NCBI GenBank assembly: GCA_022414725.1
Contig: CM039462.1
Coordinates: forward strand, 117,879,966 to 117,943,965
DNA length: 64,000 bases
Origin: Microglena sp. YARC
Lineage: Eukaryota; Chlorophyta; Chlorophyceae; Chlamydomonadales; Chlamydomonadaceae
Reading direction: 5' to 3'
Positions 50,101-60,206 of the stretch are shown here, piece by piece. The position numbers were made by a program, and so were the translations under genes. Positions within the stretch are counted from its first letter, which is position 1. Every line of letters begins with the position of its first letter. Below the pieces are notes generated by a model. The model saw only the letters and a program-made list of their open reading frames with translations. It was not told the origin of the DNA and made no database searches.

Positions 50101-52117
50101 TGTGACCGTCATGCAACCAAGACAAAGCCTGGCACGTCTGCCAACAGTTCTGTAAATAACTGGCTTCGGTCTGCTCGATTCCGTTGTCAACACTCTCTGC
50201 CAATTTTCCGCAGCGCTTGTGATGCTGCGTAGGACTTTTTTCCTGGGTCCTCCAAGCATGTGAATCCAGTCAGAATTGTGTGTCAGAATTGGTTGAAAGT
50301 GGGTAGGTAGCACACTCATGTATAACCTTTTCTTTTTGGCTGAGCCCCCCCTTCTGGGTGGCGGGAGCCCCCAGGGTTACCCATGTGTCCGTTTGTCGGA
50401 CAACAACAATTAATGCCTGACTCGTCAGCCAACTGTCTCAAAACTCTCTGGCTTCGGCCAGCTCCATCGGTGCCAACTTTCGTTCCGTTGCCAACACACT
50501 CCGCCAATTTCCCACGTCGCTGGCGATGCTGCATAAGACTTGTTTCTTTTCTGTGCTGATGTTCGGGAGTTCCCCTTTACTTCATCTAGCGGCGGGCAGA
50601 TATGCAGTCCAGTAGGGCACCAGGAAGAATGTAATCATCAATAAAACACAATCACTCACTGTGGCTTGCCAGTCTCGTTGGCATACATCGCAAAAGCACT
50701 TTGGAGGTTGCTAGTGGCTGTGTGGTAGTAGAAGGGACGATCAGGAGTGATCTTCCTCTGCATGAACTTCTTGAAGATCTGCAGTTGGGGGTCAAGCTCA
50801 GCCTAAGGTTGATAGCCCATGGGCTGAGATACAGTGGGAGGTGAGCTACGAGTAGAGAAGAGAATGATTATTTAGGGCAGCGGGTGGGTAGGTAGGTGGG
50901 TGGGTGCAAAGCAGAATTTCCACCCCAGGAAGTGGCACCTCATACACTAAACAGGGCCCACGTTGAGGATTTAGGAAGAAAGGAGGGGGATGTCCTACCT
51001 TGGTGATCGAAGACTGGGTGGGAGTCTTCCTGATTAGGCGATGGTAGACGACAATGCCGCCAATCAGCTCAGCAATGTCACCTCCAGGAGTCTCTAGGGC
51101 TGCATGAAAGGAAATAGATTTAAGTAAGAATGCTTTGATTTGAATCGATTAATTTAACCTACTGCCGAAGACGGTGCAGTCCAGGTGCAGCCTTGCACGC
51201 TTTGCCGCAGAACGAGGGTGGCGGGAGAGAAGGCGCAGGCGGGCGCAGGCGGGAACAGGGCGCAGGCGGGAACAGGGAACGGGGCGCAGGCGGGAACAGG
51301 GCGCCGGCGGTTGAGAGCAGAGGTTGAGAGCCGACGTGCCAGGGCGTGCCAAGGGGGCGGACGCGGACGCGGTGGGCGGACGCGGACGGGAACTAAGTAC
51401 GAGGGCGCAGGGAGCTCGCGAGCTGTCGAAGGCTGGCTGGCTGGATTCAGAAGCAAGCAGTTAAAAGTTCCGTCCTTGATCCCTCCGGGGGATGCGGTCA
51501 ATATCAAGCAGCTTCTGCATCATGCATGTTCCGCCCTTGATCCCTGCGTGGGTTGTGTTTACAAGCATGTATATACAAGTTCCGGCCGCGATCCCAGCGT
51601 GGATTGCACTTATTAGCAAGCACATATAGTACCGAATCGTTTCGTCATCATCGGTCGTGTTGATCATGCATGCAAGAGACTCACAAGGGGTTCCGTCAAC
51701 GCCGCCTCGGCTATCCACGCAATAATAGGTAGAACGCTTGGGATCAAGGTAGACGCCATCGAAGAAGCCATTAGCGTTCATTTGCTCGTCTGCCTGCTCC
51801 AAAGTGTAGGCCTCAGGCGAGTTGCCATTTACTCCGTCAGCAACCTACAACAAAGATAAAATGTCTAGATAAGACCAAGATTATAGGCAGTGATCATCTT
51901 GGATGCAGGTGGAGATCATCCGGGAGCATGGCTATTGCGTAAAATAACCCAGCTCAATGAGAACTGGACGGACCCGTTCGTTGAACCCATACAGATAACA
52001 GAGCGACGATCTGCAGACCAGGGTACCACGGATTACCTTGGTAATAGTCCAGGACTTAGGCATGCATCCCTGCACCGCGTGCAGTGTACACAACAGCACG
52101 AGCGCCGACAGGATCAT
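44102..52117 (-). CDS. Secreted protein with beta-carbonic-anhydrase-like metal motifs, ten exons
   Basis: Exons in order: 52037-52117, 51685-51844, 50999-51099, 50660-50802, 49842-49928, 49367-49595, 48121-48216, 47326-47420, 45411-45483, 44102-44185. All borders are GT-AG, the phases agree and the total is 1149 nt (382 aa). Residues 1-17 (MILSALVLLCTLHAVQG) form a signal peptide. CVDSR (C69, D71, R73) and HQGCGH (H218, C221, H223), with H141 in RPFYYHT, give the Cys-x-Asp-x-Arg ... His-x2-Cys pattern of the beta-carbonic anhydrase zinc site, but spaced about 150 residues apart rather than about 60. GTPSLETPGGD, EYKVPEMTIKAYYNYFW and ETVLTNFFHW look conserved. Exon 5 contains two compensating frame shifts (stop TAG in the spliced frame). 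A carbonic-anhydrase-type role is inference; it could be another zinc protein. Confidence 0.72.
44430..44525 (+). repeat. GGGGTGAAACTCCTTTCA family in intron 9
   Basis: GGAGACCCACTTCCTGGGGT and CTCCTTTCATAAAACAAAAA match 29985-30030 and 41040. Confidence 0.55.
44735..45010. repeat. 24-bp minisatellite in intron 9
   Basis: About ten copies of CACCAATGTCACAAACATAT plus GCAG. Flanking units end in CTTATACAACAG. Open in several frames because the unit is 24 bp. Confidence 0.92.
45118..45390. repeat. 57-bp minisatellite beside the exon 9 donor
   Basis: Five copies of GTCTGAACCCATCATCCCAC then TCACCTGACCACTACACAGC and AGTCCCTA. On the coding (minus) strand each unit contains CAGGTGAGTG, a stronger donor consensus than the one used by exon 9 (CAG|GTGCGA), so each is a potential decoy donor. 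Confidence 0.85.
45510..46935. repeat. 54-bp minisatellite filling intron 8, about 27 copies
   Basis: Unit AGTCCAGTTGGGATCACAGG plus GTTACCATGTAGTTGG or GGTGGCGTGTAG variants plus TTAAGATTAGTTAAGAT. Higher-order blocks of six to seven units (about 325 bp, starting GGGTGGCGGGTAGGTAG) repeat three to four times, so whole blocks have been copied. LTNLNQLHGNPVIPTGPI frames are artefacts. Confidence 0.93.
47040..47280 (+). repeat. Short CACCCCAGCGAGGCG-type repeats in intron 8
   Basis: Three diverged copies of GGTCACCCCATCGAGGTGCC, each followed by TCTTGG.TATAG. Confidence 0.6.
47440..48005. repeat. GGTAGGTGAGGT repeats and SINE-like copy in intron 7
   Basis: 47445-47580 and 47830-47990 are diverged AGGTNGGTAGGTGAGG arrays. 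47600-47755 is a GTCCAGGGTTAGGC SINE-like copy inserted between them. Confidence 0.7.
48217..48610 (-). repeat. Exon 7 acceptor tandem copies in intron 6
   Basis: On minus, CTGCTGCAG followed by GTCATCATGCCCAC (acceptor plus the first 12-14 nt of exon 7) is repeated three more times. On plus, the GATGACCTGC landmark is at 48211 (real), 48320, 48455 and 48578. Units also share GCAATCACTGAGGGTGAAG and differ in poly-G length (48360-48383 and 48489-48504). Confidence 0.9.
48740..49366 (-). repeat. Exon 6 donor-derived array in intron 6, about 17 copies
   Basis: On minus, the first intronic bases after exon 6, GTGTGTTTGAAGGTGTTCTG, are the start of a 37-bp unit (continuing TTATATTCTGTTTCATG) repeated about 17 times. 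The real donor is the first unit. Later units carry TCATG|GTGTGTTTG, so the donor motif itself is repeated. Confidence 0.9.
49600..49800. repeat. GGTGGTGGTTAGTGGGTG array in intron 5
   Basis: Imperfect GGTTAGTGGATGGTGG units. 49805-49830 (GTCTGCGGCATCGGTGGGTC) also resembles the exon 6 start (GTCAGCGGCATTAGCGGGTC), a possible degenerate exon-edge copy. Confidence 0.65.
49975..50560 (+). repeat. Two direct copies of the GC-hairpin element in intron 4
   Basis: 49975-50240 and 50335-50560 are head-to-tail copies (GGAGC.CCCCTTCTGG, TGCCAACTTTCGTTCC, AACACTC.CCGCCAATTT). The first also carries a GTTT microsatellite at 50058-50101 where the second has only GTCCGTTTGTCGG. Confidence 0.75.
51125..51460 (+). 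repeat. GC-rich minisatellite in intron 2
   Basis: 51125-51180 is a GGCGAGCAGC-family fragment (CTACTGCCGAAGACGGTGCA). 51230-51310 repeats GGGCGCAGGCGGGAACA. GGACGCGGACGCGGTGGGCG follows. Confidence 0.7.
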
Positions 52118-52309
52118 GTTTGAGCGACTGATGGCAACAGGCGGCAACAGGTTTTTTTTTTCGACATAATCTTGGATGGTCAGCAGGCTCTGCTTGTTAT
52201 GACTTCTGAGAAGTGACTCATTGCTACGTGTTACGGCACACTGCTGTAGTGTGCAACGGTGCCCGTCTATGGTTTTTTTTTTATCCTGGTCTGTGTATGA
52301 ATTCGTATT

Positions 52310-52395
52310 GCTGGATTTAATTGCTGGATCCAGCTCAGCTGGGATCCAGCTGGGATCCAGCTCAGTTGAGCTGATCCAGCTGCTGGATCGAATTA
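52310..52395. repeat. GGATCCAGCTCAGCTG palindromic cluster
   Basis: GCTGGATCCAGCTCAGCTGG, GATCCAGCTGGGATCCAGC and GAGCTGATCCAGCTGCTGG form nested inverted repeats 200-280 bp upstream of the secreted-protein start codon, able to fold into a hairpin. Two T tracts (52150-52160, 52271-52282) lie nearer the gene. Confidence 0.7.
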
Positions 52396-52957
52396 CCATA
52401 AGGCTATAACTATAACTATAAGCGATAAGCGATGAGTGCACAGTTACTTTTTGGCCATTTCGCGACCTTATTGGGAGGTTTTAAAAAACGTGACAGAAAC
52501 TTGTAACCACCTTCCTCAAATGGCTGTAGGTGGAATTATTGCGGAGTTCTTATACCTCTTCCTCCTCTCCTCCTCCTCCGCCCCCCCACCCCCACCCCCC
52601 CTACCCACCCCACCCCAACTCCAGGTAGGAGGCGATGGTAGGTTTATAATCCGACCATCAGTATCTGGGAGTGAGACTCGCAATTTCACCAAGTGGTTCA
52701 TCTGTTGCGATGAGTCTATCACCGAATTGTTAACTCGCGGCCGCGAGGGGAGTCGTGTCAACTGTCGTGACTAGGGCCAGATCTGGCTGCACGTTTTAGC
52801 ACGGGCAAGCAGCGGGCACCGCTTATACAGGCACCCGCTTATGCGGGGCGCGCGCGTTTTATATACGGGCGCGGGCGTCTAACAGCTTGTTTAACGGCGG
52901 GTTCTTCCATACCGTCCTCAACAATCGGGAAAGGGCACCGCTATATACGGCCTTGAA

Positions 52958-52980
52958 TGACGTCCGCTTGAATGACGTCA
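52958..52980. promoter_or_regulatory. Paired TGACGTC / TGACGTCA motifs
   Basis: TTGAATGACGTC occurs twice, 15 bp apart. The second is the full palindrome TGACGTCA, the CRE/ATF-type bZIP site. It lies 840-860 bp upstream of the minus-strand secreted-protein gene and outside the giant inverted repeat. Regulatory use is inference. 52780-53110 is otherwise GC-rich with TATATACGG strings and no ORF of note. Confidence 0.35.
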
Positions 52981-53167
52981 GCAAGGCTGGGGGGCGGACC
53001 CCACTCGCAAGATTATAAAATGCACGCTGTAAACAGAAACTGTGTTAAGTTTGCGTTCGTTGAGGGCATAAGTGGCCGCTTAAGCTATTTTGGTTATCTC
53101 GCCAACTTAACTGGCCGAGATAACTCTCGGCTCGCGGTGTAAACGCCCTCTTAACTAACAACGAGCT

Positions 53168-56100
53168 AGGCCCCGCAGCTAACTCACCAGATGTAAACGT
53201 CGCCACGCTTAGGTACAAATCCTATGCCGTGGCGACACGTACGTTTGCCCGACGGCATCATAGCCCCAAGTACGCTGCGTAGCATACGTTCGCCACCTCG
53301 AAGCCAACCCAAACGTATTGCTATGCATACGTTCGCCGCACGGCAATATCCAGCCAAACGTAAAGCCTAGCATACGTTCGCCTCCCACCCTGAAACCAAC
53401 CCAAACGTATGCATAGAATCGTTCCGCTCCACGGCTAACCAGCCCAAACGTATGCCTAGCATACGTTTGCCGCCACTCGCAACCAGCCCAACCGTATGCC
53501 TAGATAACGTTTGCCCCACTCGAAGCACCCAAACGTATGCATAGCATACGTTCGCCACGCATAACCAGCCGTACGTATGCTATGCGTTCGTTCGCCCACT
53601 CGAAAAACAGCCCAAACGTACGCCTAGCATACGTTCTTACCACCGGTGAAGACCAGCCCAAACGTAACGCCTAGTATACGTAAGTCCACCTTGAAGCCAA
53701 CCAGACGTAATGCACAGCATACGTCGCCCCACCTCATGACCAGCCCAAACGTATGCAACGTTTTCGCCCCACCTGAAACACCCAAACGTATGCATAGCAT
53801 ACGTTCGCCCACCCTTGAACCAGCCCCAACGTACGATAGCATACGTTCGTCCAACGGATTAACCAACCCAATCGTAATGGCATTCTGTAACGTTCGCCCC
53901 AGCCTCGCACCACCCAAAGTGTGTCATAGCCGAACCTGGGTGGCACTGCAATTGCTGTGAAAGGGTTGGGGGGGGCCTGCATGGTGCGTAGGGGTTGGGG
54001 GGTCCCTGCATGCTTGCCCAATTGGCTGTGAAAGGGGTTGGGGGGCCCTGGCCATAGGGCTGTGGTAGGGGAGAGGGGCATTGCCATGGATGTGTAGGGT
54101 GAGGGGGCCTCTGCATGGCTTTGGAGGGCTGGCTGGGACTGCATGGCTGTGAGGGGTGGGGGTGGGGGTGGGGTGGGGGTGGGGGGCTGCCATGGCTTGT
54201 GCAGGGGTGGGGGCCCTGCATGGATGTGTAAGGGGAAGGAAGGGCACTGCCATGGGATGTGTAGGGGTGAGGGGGGTCTGCCGTGGATTTGGAGGGGTTG
54301 GAGGGGCCCTGCCATGGCTTGCGTAGGGGTTGGGGGGGCCCTGCCCATGGCTGTGCAGGGGTTGGGAGGGGCCTGCAATCTGCTTGGATGTGTAGGGTTG
54401 GGGTGCCCTGCCATAGCTGTGTAGGGGAAGAGGGGCATGGCATGATGTGTAAGGATTGAGGGGGCTCTGCCATGGCTTGTGGGAGAGGTTGGGGGTGCCA
54501 CTGGCATTGGCTGTGTAGGGGTGATGGGGGGGCACTGCCATGGCTTCTGCAGGGGTGGGGGGAACTACTGCTATGGCTGTGTAGGGGTAGGGGCACTACC
54601 ATGGCTGTGTTAGGGTGGGGGGTCCTGTCCATGGATGTGGGTAGGGGAGTAGGGGCTCTGCCAAATGGATGTGTAGGGGTGAGGGGGATCTGCCCCATGG
54701 CTGTGGAGGGGTTGGTGGGGCACTGGCATGGCTGTGTAAAGGTTTGGGCGGTCACTGCATGGCCTGTGTAGGTTTTTTTTTGTTTATGGCTGTATTGATG
54801 GGGGGCACTACCATGGCTGGGTTGGGGTAGCGGGCACTGCCATTGCTGCGTAGGGGTTTGGCCGGTTGGGGCGGCACTGCCATGGCTGCATAGGGGTTGG
54901 GTGGGCACTGCCATGGCTGAGAAGGGGTTGGGGGGGCACTGCCATGGCTGCCGCAGGGGTTGGGGGAGCACTAACCATGGCTGGTCGGGGTTGGGCGGCT
55001 CTGCCATGATGTGTAGGGGTGGGGGGGGGCACTGCCATGGCTGTGGAGGGTTGTGGGGCACTGGCATAGGCTGTGGAGGGGTGGGGGGGCACTGGCCATG
55101 CTATGGCCGTGGTAGGGTTGGGAGCCCTTGGGGGCGCACTGCCATGGCTGCGCAGGGTTGGGGGGGCACGTACCGATGGCTGTGGTGGGTGGGAGGCATT
55201 TGCCATGAATGGTAGGGTGGGGGGGCACTGCCATGGCTTGTATTGGGGGAGGGGGCACTGCCAATTGCCGGTGTAAAGTGAAGGGGGGCATGCCAGTGGA
55301 TGTGTAGGGGTGAGGGGGCTCTGCCTATGGTGGTGGAGGGGGTTGGTGGGGCAGCTTGGCATGGGCTGTGGCGGGGTGGGGGGCACTGCCAATGCTATGG
55401 CCGTGTAGGGGTTGGGGGGGCACTTGCTTGGATTGTAAGGGAGGGGGGGCATGCACGGCTGTGTAGGGGTTGCTCGGAGGGGGCACTACCATGGATGTTG
55501 AAGGGGGTACCATGTTGGGGGGAACACTGCCAAGTCTGTGTAGGGGTGGGCGGGGGGGAACTGCCAAGCCTGTATAGGGGTGGAGGGGCCACTTCCATGG
55601 CTTGTGGTGGGGTGGAGGGGCCACTGCCATGCTGGTAATGGGGTTGGGGGGACAACGCCATGGCTGTGTAGGGGTTTGGGGGGATACTGCCACCAGCTGT
55701 GTAGGGGTTGCTTGGGGGGGAGCACTGCCAAGTTCTGTGGTAGGGGTGGGGGGGCACTGCCAAGTCTGGTGTAAGGGGTGGAGGGGAACTTCCATGACTG
55801 TGGTGGGGTGGAGGGNNNNNNNNNNNNNNNNNNNNNNNNNNNNNNNNNNNNNNNNNNNNNNNNNNNNNNNNNNNNNNNNNNNNNNNNNNNNNNNNNNNNN
55901 NNNNNNNNNNNNNNNNNNNNNNNNNNNNNNNNNNNNNNNNNNNNNNNNNNNNNNNNNNNNNNNNNNNNNNNNNNNNNNNNNNNNNNNNNNNNNNNNNNNN
56001 NNNNNNNNNNNNNNNNNNNNNNNNNNNNNNNNNNNNNNNNNNNNNNNNNNNNNNNNNNNNNNNNNNNNNNNNNNNNNNNNNNNNNNNNNNNNNNNNNNNN

Positions 56101-58332
56101 NNNNNNNNNNNNNNNNNNNNNNNNNNNNNNNNNNNNNNNNNNNNNNNNNNNNNNNNNNNNNNNNNNNNNNNNNNNNNNNNNNNNNNNNNNNNNNNNNNNN
56201 NNNNNNNNNNNNNNNNNNNNNNNNNNNNNNNNNNNNNNNNNNNNNNNNNNNNNNNNNNNNNNNNNNNNNNNNNNNNNNNNNNNNNNNNNNNNNNNNNNNN
56301 NNNNNNNNNNNNNNNNNNNNNNNNNNNNNNNNNNNNNNNNNNNNNNNNNNNNNNNNNNNNNNNNNNNNNNNNNNNNNNNNNNNNNNNNNNNNNNNNNNNN
56401 NNNNNNNNNNNNNNNNNNNNNNNNNNNNNNNNNNNNNNNNNNNNNNNNNNNNNNNNNNNNNNNNNNNNNNNNNNNNNNNNNNNNNNNNNNNNNNNNNNNN
56501 NNNNNNNNNNNNNNNNNNNNNNNNNNNNNNNNNNNNNNNNNNNNNNNNNNNNNNNNNNNNNNNNNNNNNNNNNNNNNNNNNNNNNNNNNNNNNNNNNNNN
56601 NNNNNNNNNNNNNNNNNNNNNNNNNNNNNNNNNNNNNNNNNNNNNNNNNNNNNNNNNNNNNNNNNNNNNNNNNNNNNNNNNNNNNNNNNNNNNNNNNNNN
56701 NNNNNNNNNNNNNNNNNNNNNNNNNNNNNNNNNNNNNNNNNNNNNNNNNNNNNNNNNNNNNNNNNNNNNNNNNNNNNNNNNNNNNNNNNNNNNNNNNNNN
56801 NNNNNNNNNNNNNNNGAGGATATGGCAGAGCCCTCACCCTACAATATGGCAGTGCCCCACCCCTACACAGCCATGGAGTGCGTCCACACCCTCAAGCTCA
56901 TGGCAGTGGCCCATCCAAACGCATGCTAGTGCCGACCACCCTTCAAAGCCTGGCAGAGCCCCACGCACACCTAACATCCTGGAGGGCCTCCCCCCACCTG
57001 ACAGCATGGCGGGCCCCCCCTCCCTACACAGCAATGGAGGGCCCTCAACCCTCCAAAGCCATGGCAGAGCCCTACTACTCCAGGCAGTCCCTCCTTCCCA
57101 TAACATCCATGGCAGGGCCCCAACCTGCAGAGAAACAGAGAGAGATTTGAACCCCGCCCCCACACACCAACCACCGTCCTACACAGCCATGGCAGGCCAC
57201 CAGCTCCTCCAAGAGCCAATGGCGAGCCCCTCAACCGCCTACACATCTCGGCGAGGTGCCCTCCTGCCCGCTACACGCTATGGCAGGGCCCCCCCAAGCC
57301 TTCCACGCATTGCAGCCCTGCAGGGACGCCGCCCAACCCTTACGCAGCCATGGTCAGGGCCCCCAACTTTCACAAGATGGCAGGCCACCTAAACCTCATG
57401 CACCGCCATGGCAGTGCCCACGCCCCGGTTGGCTATGGCACACAGTTTTGGGAATGGTATTGCGAGGTGGGGCGAACGTACAGAAATGCATACGTTTGGG
57501 TTGGTTAATCCGTTGGACGAATGGGCTGGTTTCAAGGTGGGGTGAACGTATGCTATGCATACGTTTGGGCTGGTCATGAGGTGGGGAAACACACGCGATA
57601 CGTATGCTGTGGCATACGTCTGGGTTGGCTTCAAGGTGGGACTTACGTATGCTAGGCGTACGTTTGGGCTGGTTTCCACGGTGGGAAGAACGTATGCTAG
57701 GCGTACGTTTGGGCTGGTTTCGAGGTGGGGCGAACGTACGCATAGCATCACGTTATGAGGCTGGTTATGCGGTGGGGCGAACGTATGCTATGCATACGTT
57801 TGGGTTTGGCTTTCGAGAGTGGGGCAAACGTATGCTAGGCATACGTTTGGGCTGGTTGCGAGGTGGGGCAAACGTATGCTAGGCATACGTTTGGGCTGGT
57901 TTGCGAGGTGGGGCGAACGTACAGAATGCGATACGTTTTGGGTTGGGTTTCAGGGTGGGCGAACGTATGCTATGCTTACGTTTGGGCCGGATATGCCGTG
58001 GGGCGAAGCGGCGGGTATGCTATTTAGAACGTATCTACGTTTGGGTTGGCATTTAGGTGGGGCGAACGTATGCCTGGCAGGCACGTGTCGGTGCCCCGTA
58101 CGTTCGGGTTTGGCTTCGAGCTGGGGCAAACGTATGCTTTGCATACGTTTGGGCTGGTTATGTGATGGGGCGAACGTATGCATAGCATACGTTTGGGTTG
58201 GCTTCGAGGTGGGCGAACGTATGCTACGCGTACGTTGGGGCTATGGATTGCCGTCGGGCAAACGTACGCCACGCATAGGATTTGTTACTATGGCGTGGCG
58301 TAATACGTTTATATCTGGTGAGTTAGCTGGCC
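53168..58332. mobile_element. Giant foldback-type inverted repeat, centre in assembly gap
   Basis: The outer ends match in reverse complement (AGCTAACTCACCAGAT at 53177; ATCTGGTGAGTTAGCT at 58313), as do ACAAATCCTATG / CATAGGATTTGT and TTTGCCCGACGGCA / TGCCGTCGGGCAAA. Next come arrays of a CGTATGCTATGCATACG-containing unit of about 45 bp: 53205-53935 in one orientation and 57465-58300 in the other. Inside these are GC-rich arrays: GGCACTGCCATGGCTGTG at 53940-55815, and the reverse CACAGCCATGGCAG at 56816-57430. The arms therefore extend inwards to the gap. Long inverted arms built of short tandem repeats fit a foldback element. No transposase is visible; any core would lie in the gap. Confidence 0.8.
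55816..56815. other. Assembly gap of exactly 1000 N
   Basis: A round-number run of N at the centre of the inverted repeat. The true length is unknown. Long open frames across it are meaningless. Confidence 0.99.
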
Positions 58333-58461
58333 CCGGCTATCGGCTACCCGGCTAGGCCCTGCGTAAGCGTTTCCACATGACGCAATTGGAATAAAGCGCA
58401 GTACAATCTGTCGTATACGAGTTCGCGTCGGACCACAAGCGCGCTTGCAAGCGGGCCTTAT

Positions 58462-58470
58462 TATAAACCT
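58462..58470 (+). promoter_or_regulatory. TATA-like TTATAAACC
   Basis: TTATTATAAACC lies 24 bp before the CTCAG that bounds the following exon. If it is a TATA box, transcription would start at about 58490 and the exon at 58486 would be mostly 5' UTR. Confidence 0.25.
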
Positions 58471-58485
58471 CTGCTTCTTTCTCAG

Positions 58486-58647
58486 CTTCAGCTATGTAGA
58501 TTTAGCTCTGGATTACGCTGTACAATACAGTGCAGCCCATACTAGAAGCGAGGGAGCAAAATATTCAGAAGCCGAAACGACGAAGAAGCAATCTGATTTT
58601 CCTGCTCGACTCCTTCGTCATTCGATTCCTTTGATGGCTGCCGCAAG
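58486..58647 (+). CDS. Putative exon upstream of the membrane-protein ORF
   Basis: Bounded by CTTCTTTCTCAG and the donor GTAAGCC, and open throughout (1 + 53 codons + 2). It reads FSYVDLALDYAVQYS and later RLLRHSIPLMAAAR. Two readings are possible: an internal coding exon, or a first exon whose ATG at 58634 (ATGGCTGCCGCAAG) begins translation just before the donor. No acceptor before 60207 continues it in phase with the membrane ORF, so the link to that gene is unproven. It begins about 150 bp outside the giant inverted repeat. Confidence 0.35.
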
Positions 58648-58649
58648 GT

Positions 58650-59055
58650 AAGCCAGCTCAAGTTCAACAGCTGATAACCCAAGCTGCCTTATCCCGTTAC
58701 GTTCTCTACCTATCATTCTACCGTTACACGTTGCGCCCTCGCCAGTTCTTCGTAGTACGTTATACGTTGGGCCCTCGCCAGGCGTAGGCCCATCACTCTC
58801 AGGCCCATTACCATTACCATTACCATACCCACTTTCAAGACCAGGCCCATCACCAATTCACCATGATCATCACCAAGCCTTTGGCCATGACCGTGACCAT
58901 GTCATAGTTGTATAAACGCTTGGGTGGTGGGATGGTGAAGTGGAGTTCTGGGATGGTGGAGTGGAGTACTGAGATGGTGGAATGATGAGGTGGTTGGGTC
59001 GCCTGACCCTCTGCGGGCTGGAGTTGCCATGATCAATCTACCGCCTTGACAGGCT
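58650..59055 (+). other. Simple sequence: CCATTACC and GATGGTGGAGTGG runs
   Basis: 58795-58900 repeats GGCCCATCACCATTACC. 58915-58995 repeats GGGATGGTGGAGTGGAG. No gene. Confidence 0.55.
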
Positions 59056-59059
59056 AGCT

Positions 59060-59710
59060 AGCTGTCAATGTCAGTCAGTCTTTATCTCATTCAGTCAGTC
59101 AGTCAATCAGTCAGTCTTTCTCTCATTCATTCTCAGTCATTCGGTCAGTCAGTCAGTCAGTCAGTCAGTCAGTCAGTCAGTCAGTCAGTCAGTCAGTGAG
59201 TCAGTGAGTCAGTGAGTCAGTCAGTGAGTCAGTCAGTCAGTCAGTCAGTGAGTCAGTCAGTCGGTCACGCGGTCAGTCAGACAGTCGGTCATTCATTCAT
59301 TCATTCATTCATTCATTCATTCATTCATTCATTCATTCATTCATTCATTTGTACATTCGCTTGTTTGTTCGTTCGTTAGTCCATCCATCCATCCATCCAC
59401 CCTTCCATCCATCCATCCATCCATCCATCCATCCATCCATCCATCCATCCATCCATCTGTTTGTTTGTTTGTTTGTTTGATCGTTTGTTCGTTTGTTGTT
59501 CGTTCGTTTGTTCGTTCGTTTGTTTGTCTGTTCGTTCGTTCATTCATCCGTTCGTTTACTCACTCACTCACTCACTCACTCACTCACTCACTCACTCACT
59601 CACTCACTTAATTACTCACTCACTCGCTCGCTCACTCACTCACTCACTCACTCACTCATTCATTCATTCATTCATTCATTCATTCATTCATTCATTCATT
59701 CATTTATTGA
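59060..59710. repeat. Block of six tetranucleotide microsatellites
   Basis: In series: CAGT (59075-59290), CATT (59291-59350), CATC (59385-59455), GTTT/GTTC (59456-59545), CACT (59553-59650) and CATT (59655-59705). Adjacent tracts differ by one base of the unit (CAGT, CATT, CATC, then CACT), suggesting serial mutation and re-expansion. Confidence 0.95.
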
Positions 59711-59849
59711 GTAAATGTCGCCTTGCAATCAATGTTAAGGGGACGGAATGTCTACCAGCTTTCTTGCTTTATTTTTTGGTAGACTCTTTTCAATGGGATG
59801 GGGAAGTTAGCTTCCACTTTATCTAACCTCCACTTAAGTACACCCTGCA

Positions 59850-59945
59850 CCCTAAAACCCCCTTAACCCCAAACCTGTGAATCAAAACCTAACCCCCTAC
59901 CCCCCCTGAACCCCTAAACCCTTAACCCCCTAAATCCCCTCAATT
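59850..59945 (-). repeat. Degenerate CCCTAAA-like interstitial telomeric sequence
   Basis: CCCTAAAACCCCCTTAACCC, CCCCTAAACCCTTAACCCCC and CTAAATCCCC alternate over 95 bp, resembling diverged CCCTAAA repeats. It could also be a generic CCCTAA-rich minisatellite. Confidence 0.5.
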
Positions 59946-60206
59946 AAAGTGCAGGCTATCTTCCCCCCACTCACTTCAACGCTGATCAAATCTTCGCAGG
60001 TTGCCTGCTTGCCAGCTGGTAGCCTCGATTTATGAGAGGATGGCTTGGACATACATGCAAATGGCAATGCCTTGACACTTGCACTCCATCTATTCAATCC
60101 TGTATGCCAATCCAACTATGCAGATTGTGCCCACTACATATTGGGAAGAGTCAGTGAAACTCCTCGGCTTCCCTTGCACCTGTACAACACTCTCCCTTTG
60201 GAGAGG

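Noticed and set aside
53859..55795. Pro-rich minus-strand ORFs (up to 402 codons) and Gly-rich plus ORFs
   Set aside because: Translations of the CCATGGC satellite arm of the giant inverted repeat.
55395..57392. Frames of 380-596 codons spanning the N run
   Set aside because: Mostly unknown bases; the ends are repeat array.
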